Assembly: GCF_001613465.1 (NCBI RefSeq) | Contig: NZ_BDCK01000052.1 | Coordinates: forward strand, 1 to 51,598 | Length of the DNA stretch: 51,598 nt | Reading direction: 5' to 3' | Source: Nocardia niwae NBRC 108934 = DSM 45340 | Lineage (GTDB): Bacteria > Actinomycetota > Actinomycetes > Mycobacteriales > Mycobacteriaceae | Shown: positions 49,003-51,598 of the stretch, one piece after another | Layout: each line of letters starts with the position of its first letter | Position numbering within the stretch: the first letter of the stretch is position 1 | Notes under the pieces: generated by a model | Databases searched by the model: none | What the model was told of the DNA's origin: nothing | The model's input: only the letters and a program-made list of their open reading frames with translations | Translations under genes and position numbers: made by a program

Positions 49003-50538
49003 ATGAGCCCCCACTCGGCCACGTTCGTGGCCCACGCGCTCTCTCTCGCCGCTCTGCACGGTCCCGGCCCTTGGCCGCGTGAGGGGTACCCCCTACCGGA
49101 CGAACAGCCCCGCGACGCGGGCGAGATCGTCTTTCCCAGTGTCGTATACGACGGCGTCAGCACCCATCACTTCGGCACGAATGCGCATCCGGTCGCCGAA
49201 CTCACCGACCGCATTCTCGCCGACCTCGATGATCCGGCCCGCCTGCTCGAGCATTTCGCCGATCTACGGGCGGTGAACATCGCGGACGATCTCGTGACCG
49301 AGCTCCGCTCACGGCACTATCCACCCGGAAAGCTTCATCGCGCAGCTCGATTCGTGGCCGAGAACGCCACGCGGCGCGAGGTCGCCAAACTCGGCATCGT
49401 GCTGCTGGGCACGTGTGGCGACGAACGCGACCGCGAACTGCTCCAGTTGCTGGGTTCGCTCGAGGAACTCGCCTTGTTCGCCGTGGTCGCGCTCATGAAG
49501 ACCCAGCCCGATCGGCACCGCGCGGTGTTCGAACTGGCGCAGCGCCTCGAAGGCTGGGGCCGGATCCACGCGGTGGAACGGCTGAAAGGCTCTGCCGATC
49601 CGGACATCAAAGCGTGGCTGCTGCGTGAAGGCTTCCGCAACGGCGTGATGAACGAGTACCTCGCGTGGATCGCAGCCACGACCGGCGGTTTGTACGAGGC
49701 TCTGCTCGATGACGACATCGACGACGCCCTGCTCGACGGCGCGGCGGACATCCTGCGAGCCCTCGCGAACGGCGGGCCTGCCGAGGACATGTCCGACTAC
49801 GACGACGCGGTACCGGTCATGCACCGCTTCGCAGAACTGCTCACCCAGGCCGAACCCACCCTCGGGCGTCTCGACGCCGCGCTGGCCCTCGCACGCCTGG
49901 CGGCCGGTACCGGCTTCGAGTGGCCCGACGGCGAACCGGACCGGCTGCGATCCAGGTACACCTTCCTCACCGCTCAGCGGCGGTGGCGCGATCTGGTGAC
50001 CCGCGAGCTCGCGTCCCACGCCGTCCCCACCGAACCGGAGACTCCCGGCACGCGCCGATCCAACGCATTCGCGGTCGCACTCTCCTGCGCGGCACGGCTG
50101 GGCATGGCCGTGTTGCCGAATGCGCTCGCGCGCTTGCGGATCGATCCGCACAACGCGTATGTCTGGCAGTGGGCGATGCAGCACGCCGGCCGCACCACGG
50201 TCGAGCACGTCCTCGCGCTGGCCGAACAGCTGCTTCCGCTCGACGAGTTGGCCACGGGCCCAACCGAAGCGCTGGGCCTTGGCCCCGGCTACGTGGGCGA
50301 CAGGGTGATCGAAATCATCGCCTGGAATCTGCGCGACCATCCGGGCGCGGGGCACACGCTGCTGCGGGCCGCGCTCGGCAATCGGGTCATCGGGTGCCGC
50401 CGCGCGGCCCTCGCCGCGCTCGAAGCGTGGCTGCCGGACGCTCGGCCGCCCCACGCCCGCGAGTGGGTCGCGGCGGCCGCCGAACGGGAGATCGACCTCG
50501 ATCTCCGCCGGGACATGCTGGCATTCCTGGAGACGTGA
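49003..50538 (+). CDS. Helical-repeat protein of unknown function
   Basis: A 511-residue soluble protein built of alpha-helical repeat-like units (for example LLGTCGDERDRELLQLLGSL, then AVVALMKTQPDRHRAVFELA and RIHAVERLKGSADPDIKAWL). It begins SPHSATFVAHALSLAALHGP. Similar proteins are often labelled limonene hydroxylase in databases, a label I regard as unsupported. No catalytic motif is visible. ATG 49003 lies inside the stop of a 13-codon frame that starts at 48966 (IIHGKGVLRPAR), so either a short leader peptide or a one-base frameshift in the real N-terminus is possible. A hairpin follows the stop. Confidence 0.75.
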   Translation: MSPHSATFVAHALSLAALHGPGPWPREGYPLPDEQPRDAGEIVFPSVVYDGVSTHHFGTNAHPVAELTDRILADLDDPARLLEHFADLRAVNIADDLVTELRSRHYPPGKLHRAARFVAENATRREVAKLGIVLLGTCGDERDRELLQLLGSLEELALFAVVALMKTQPDRHRAVFELAQRLEGWGRIHAVERLKGSADPDIKAWLLREGFRNGVMNEYLAWIAATTGGLYEALLDDDIDDALLDGAADILRALANGGPAEDMSDYDDAVPVMHRFAELLTQAEPTLGRLDAALALARLAAGTGFEWPDGEPDRLRSRYTFLTAQRRWRDLVTRELASHAVPTEPETPGTRRSNAFAVALSCAARLGMAVLPNALARLRIDPHNAYVWQWAMQHAGRTTVEHVLALAEQLLPLDELATGPTEALGLGPGYVGDRVIEIIAWNLRDHPGAGHTLLRAALGNRVIGCRRAALAALEAWLPDARPPHAREWVAAAAEREIDLDLRRDMLAFLET

Positions 50539-50550
50539 ACCGTAACGCGG

Positions 50551-50577
50551 TGGGCGACCGACAGCGAAAGTCGCCCA
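50551..50577 (+). terminator. Hairpin after the repeat-protein gene
   Basis: TGGGCGAC and GTCGCCCA form an 8-bp stem with an 11-base loop, 12 bases after the stop at 50538. The remaining gap to 50859 shows no gene. Confidence 0.55.
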
Positions 50578-50859
50578 TCGCGGCCCGGCTACCCGAAACC
50601 GTGGCCTGCGCCGACTCAGGACGAGCCCGGTCGGCGCCCGGGTCTTACGGCGTGGGACTCCGCAGAGGTTCCCGGCCGACACCACCGCAGATCGGGGGCG
50701 GCGCCTTTCCTGCCGTGGCGAGGCGCCCACTCCCGGCGGCGACAACGGAAGGGACGCCGTGAAAGCCTCTGCCCAGCAGTAGAATTCAGCGGATTCCGGC
50801 GCGAGGACGGCGGCGATCCGTCGATTCGGGACGCGTCGCGGCAGGTAGCGTGTGTCGGT

Positions 50860-51345
50860 ATGGCGACCCCCTTGGCGTATACGGCCACCTACTCCCATTC
50901 GGCCGACGCGCTGCGTGCGGCGCTGGCCGACGCGCAGTACTGGAAAGACCGCATCGAGGAGGTCGGCGGAGCCGACGCGCGGCTCGTCGAGTTCGACGCG
51001 GACGACGACAGGCTGCAGGTGCGGATGGTGCAGACCGTCCCGGCGGCGGAGTTGCCCGGCGTCATCACCGCGGTGCGACCCGAAGGCCTGGTCATCACCC
51101 GCGTCGAGACCTACACCCATGAGGGCGGCAGTTTCGACGCCCGCGTCGAGGGCGTGCCCGCCAAGGTGAGCGGCACCGTCCGGCTCACCGAGAGTGACGA
51201 CGCGGCGGTGGCGGTCGTCGACGGCGCGGCCGAAGTCGGCATCCCCCTGTTCGGCAAGAAGATCGAAGCCGCGGTGGTGGCCCGCCTCCTAGAAATGCTC
51301 GCCGCGGAGGCGGAATACACGGACACCTGGATCGCCGACCACTGA
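50860..51345 (+). CDS. DUF2505 family protein
   Basis: A 161-residue protein of the DUF2505 family (START-like fold predicted). Seen: YTATYSHSADALRAALADAQ and YWKDRIEEVGG at the N-terminus, MVQTVPAAELPGVITAV, then KVSGTVRLTESDDAAVAVVD and EVGIPLFGKKIEAAV at the C-terminus. Such proteins are common in mycolic-acid bacteria and may bind a hydrophobic ligand, but function is unproven. TAGCGT lies 8 bases before the ATG (50846-50851) with no ribosome site, so the mRNA is probably leaderless. Confidence 0.88.
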   Translation: MATPLAYTATYSHSADALRAALADAQYWKDRIEEVGGADARLVEFDADDDRLQVRMVQTVPAAELPGVITAVRPEGLVITRVETYTHEGGSFDARVEGVPAKVSGTVRLTESDDAAVAVVDGAAEVGIPLFGKKIEAAVVARLLEMLAAEAEYTDTWIADH

Positions 51346-51373
51346 CCCCTGGTCCAAACGAGAGCGACGACGT

Positions 51374-51598
51374 TCACGGATGATCGGCCAGCGCACCCCC
51401 GATCGTGTCCCATGACTTGTGCAGGTCGTCCTGCCAGTACCCCCAGGAGTGGGTTCCGGTGGGACGCAGCTCGAATGTTGCCGGGACGCCCAGATCACGC
51501 AGCCGATCCCGGAGTTGTCGCGTGCACAGATTGGTGACGGCTTCCATCGGAGCGCCGATGATCAACTGGTAGGCCAGCTGTATCCCGGAGCCGTGCGC
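51374..51598 (-). CDS. Mycolyltransferase/esterase-family protein, C-terminal end (partial)
   Basis: Only the last 74 residues are inside the window; the gene starts beyond the right edge. It reads AHGSGIQLAYQLIIGAPMEA, then RDRLRDLGVPATFELRPTGT and HSWGYWQDDLHKSW. The final GTHSWGYW is the catalytic-histidine motif of antigen 85/mycolyltransferase-type esterases, which transfer mycolates to trehalose or arabinogalactan in the cell envelope. Whether this member is a true mycolyltransferase or a related secreted esterase cannot be told from the fragment. Confidence 0.85.
   Translation of the reverse strand, partial: AHGSGIQLAYQLIIGAPMEAVTNLCTRQLRDRLRDLGVPATFELRPTGTHSWGYWQDDLHKSWDTIGGALADHP

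Noticed and set aside
49309..51120. 603-codon minus-strand open frame
   Set aside because: Antisense to the helical-repeat and DUF2505 genes; composition is shadow-like.
1..51598. CRISPR arrays, rRNA or tRNA genes
   Set aside because: No regularly spaced direct repeats, no rRNA-like blocks and no cloverleaf with a TTCGAAT-type arm were noticed by eye; a tRNAscan/CRISPR search would settle it.

Overview
The window is high-GC actinobacterial DNA. The gene content points to the mycolic-acid group (Mycobacteriales) and most likely to Nocardia or a close relative. Indicators are a mycolyltransferase/esterase-type protein at the right edge, a ChoD-type cholesterol oxidase, an EthA-type Baeyer-Villiger monooxygenase, a CYP138-like P450, an F420-dependent Ddn-family protein, DUF5709 and DUF2505 proteins, and many TetR regulators. 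No rRNA, tRNA or CRISPR array was seen. Taxonomy and families are judged from remembered family features, not from searches.

Layout. 1-2230: a serine-recombinase remnant runs off the left edge, then a TetR gene diverges from an amidase across a three-half-site operator. 2231-6373: a degenerate stretch with a DksA-like zinc-finger fragment, transaldolase, a flavoprotein stub, an EthD-like protein and a Trp-rich orphan. 6374-12472: a short second Rho faces a lipoprotein / fused two-permease / TPR membrane protein unit that has no ATPase gene. 12613-17124: CYP138-like P450, SDR, EthA-like monooxygenase and TetR, behind two palindromes. 17157-20272: an AprAB-like flavoprotein and ferredoxin next to a decayed ABC binding-protein gene and a truncated reductase gene. 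20324-22327: a YbdK-type ligase and an anchored M15-like protein. 22461-27924: five co-directional genes, in transcription order ddn-like, bisC-like, lysR, lexA and sir2. 28300-35779: secreted GH1 glycosidase, nitronate monooxygenase with TetR, cholesterol oxidase, a class C beta-lactamase-fold lipoprotein and DUF5709. 35795-38596: a 24-bp inverted repeat, a hairpin, and a two-gene membrane module (SLATT protein plus a four-TM protein with a Rossmann-like domain). 38772-43909: a P450 without ExxR, a MetE-like zinc protein, a DUF4239 membrane protein and a low-complexity secreted protein. 44341-51598: lipid and acyl-CoA enzymes (SDR, enoyl-CoA hydratase, cyclase, alpha/beta hydrolase), a repeat protein, DUF2505 and the esterase end.

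How the genes work together. Most of the window is accessory catabolism and redox chemistry under local TetR control: three intact TetR genes, each with a candidate operator. At least six gene remnants (recombinase, flavoprotein stub, lipoprotein ABC receptor, reductase, hydrolase, TetR) mark it as a turnover region. The best candidate for an undescribed system is the SLATT plus TM-Rossmann pair at 36156-38596, which looks like a membrane-acting conflict or immunity module. Next are the lexA/sir2/molybdoenzyme operon, the RNA-site-altered short Rho, and the ExxR-less P450 beside a MetE-like protein.
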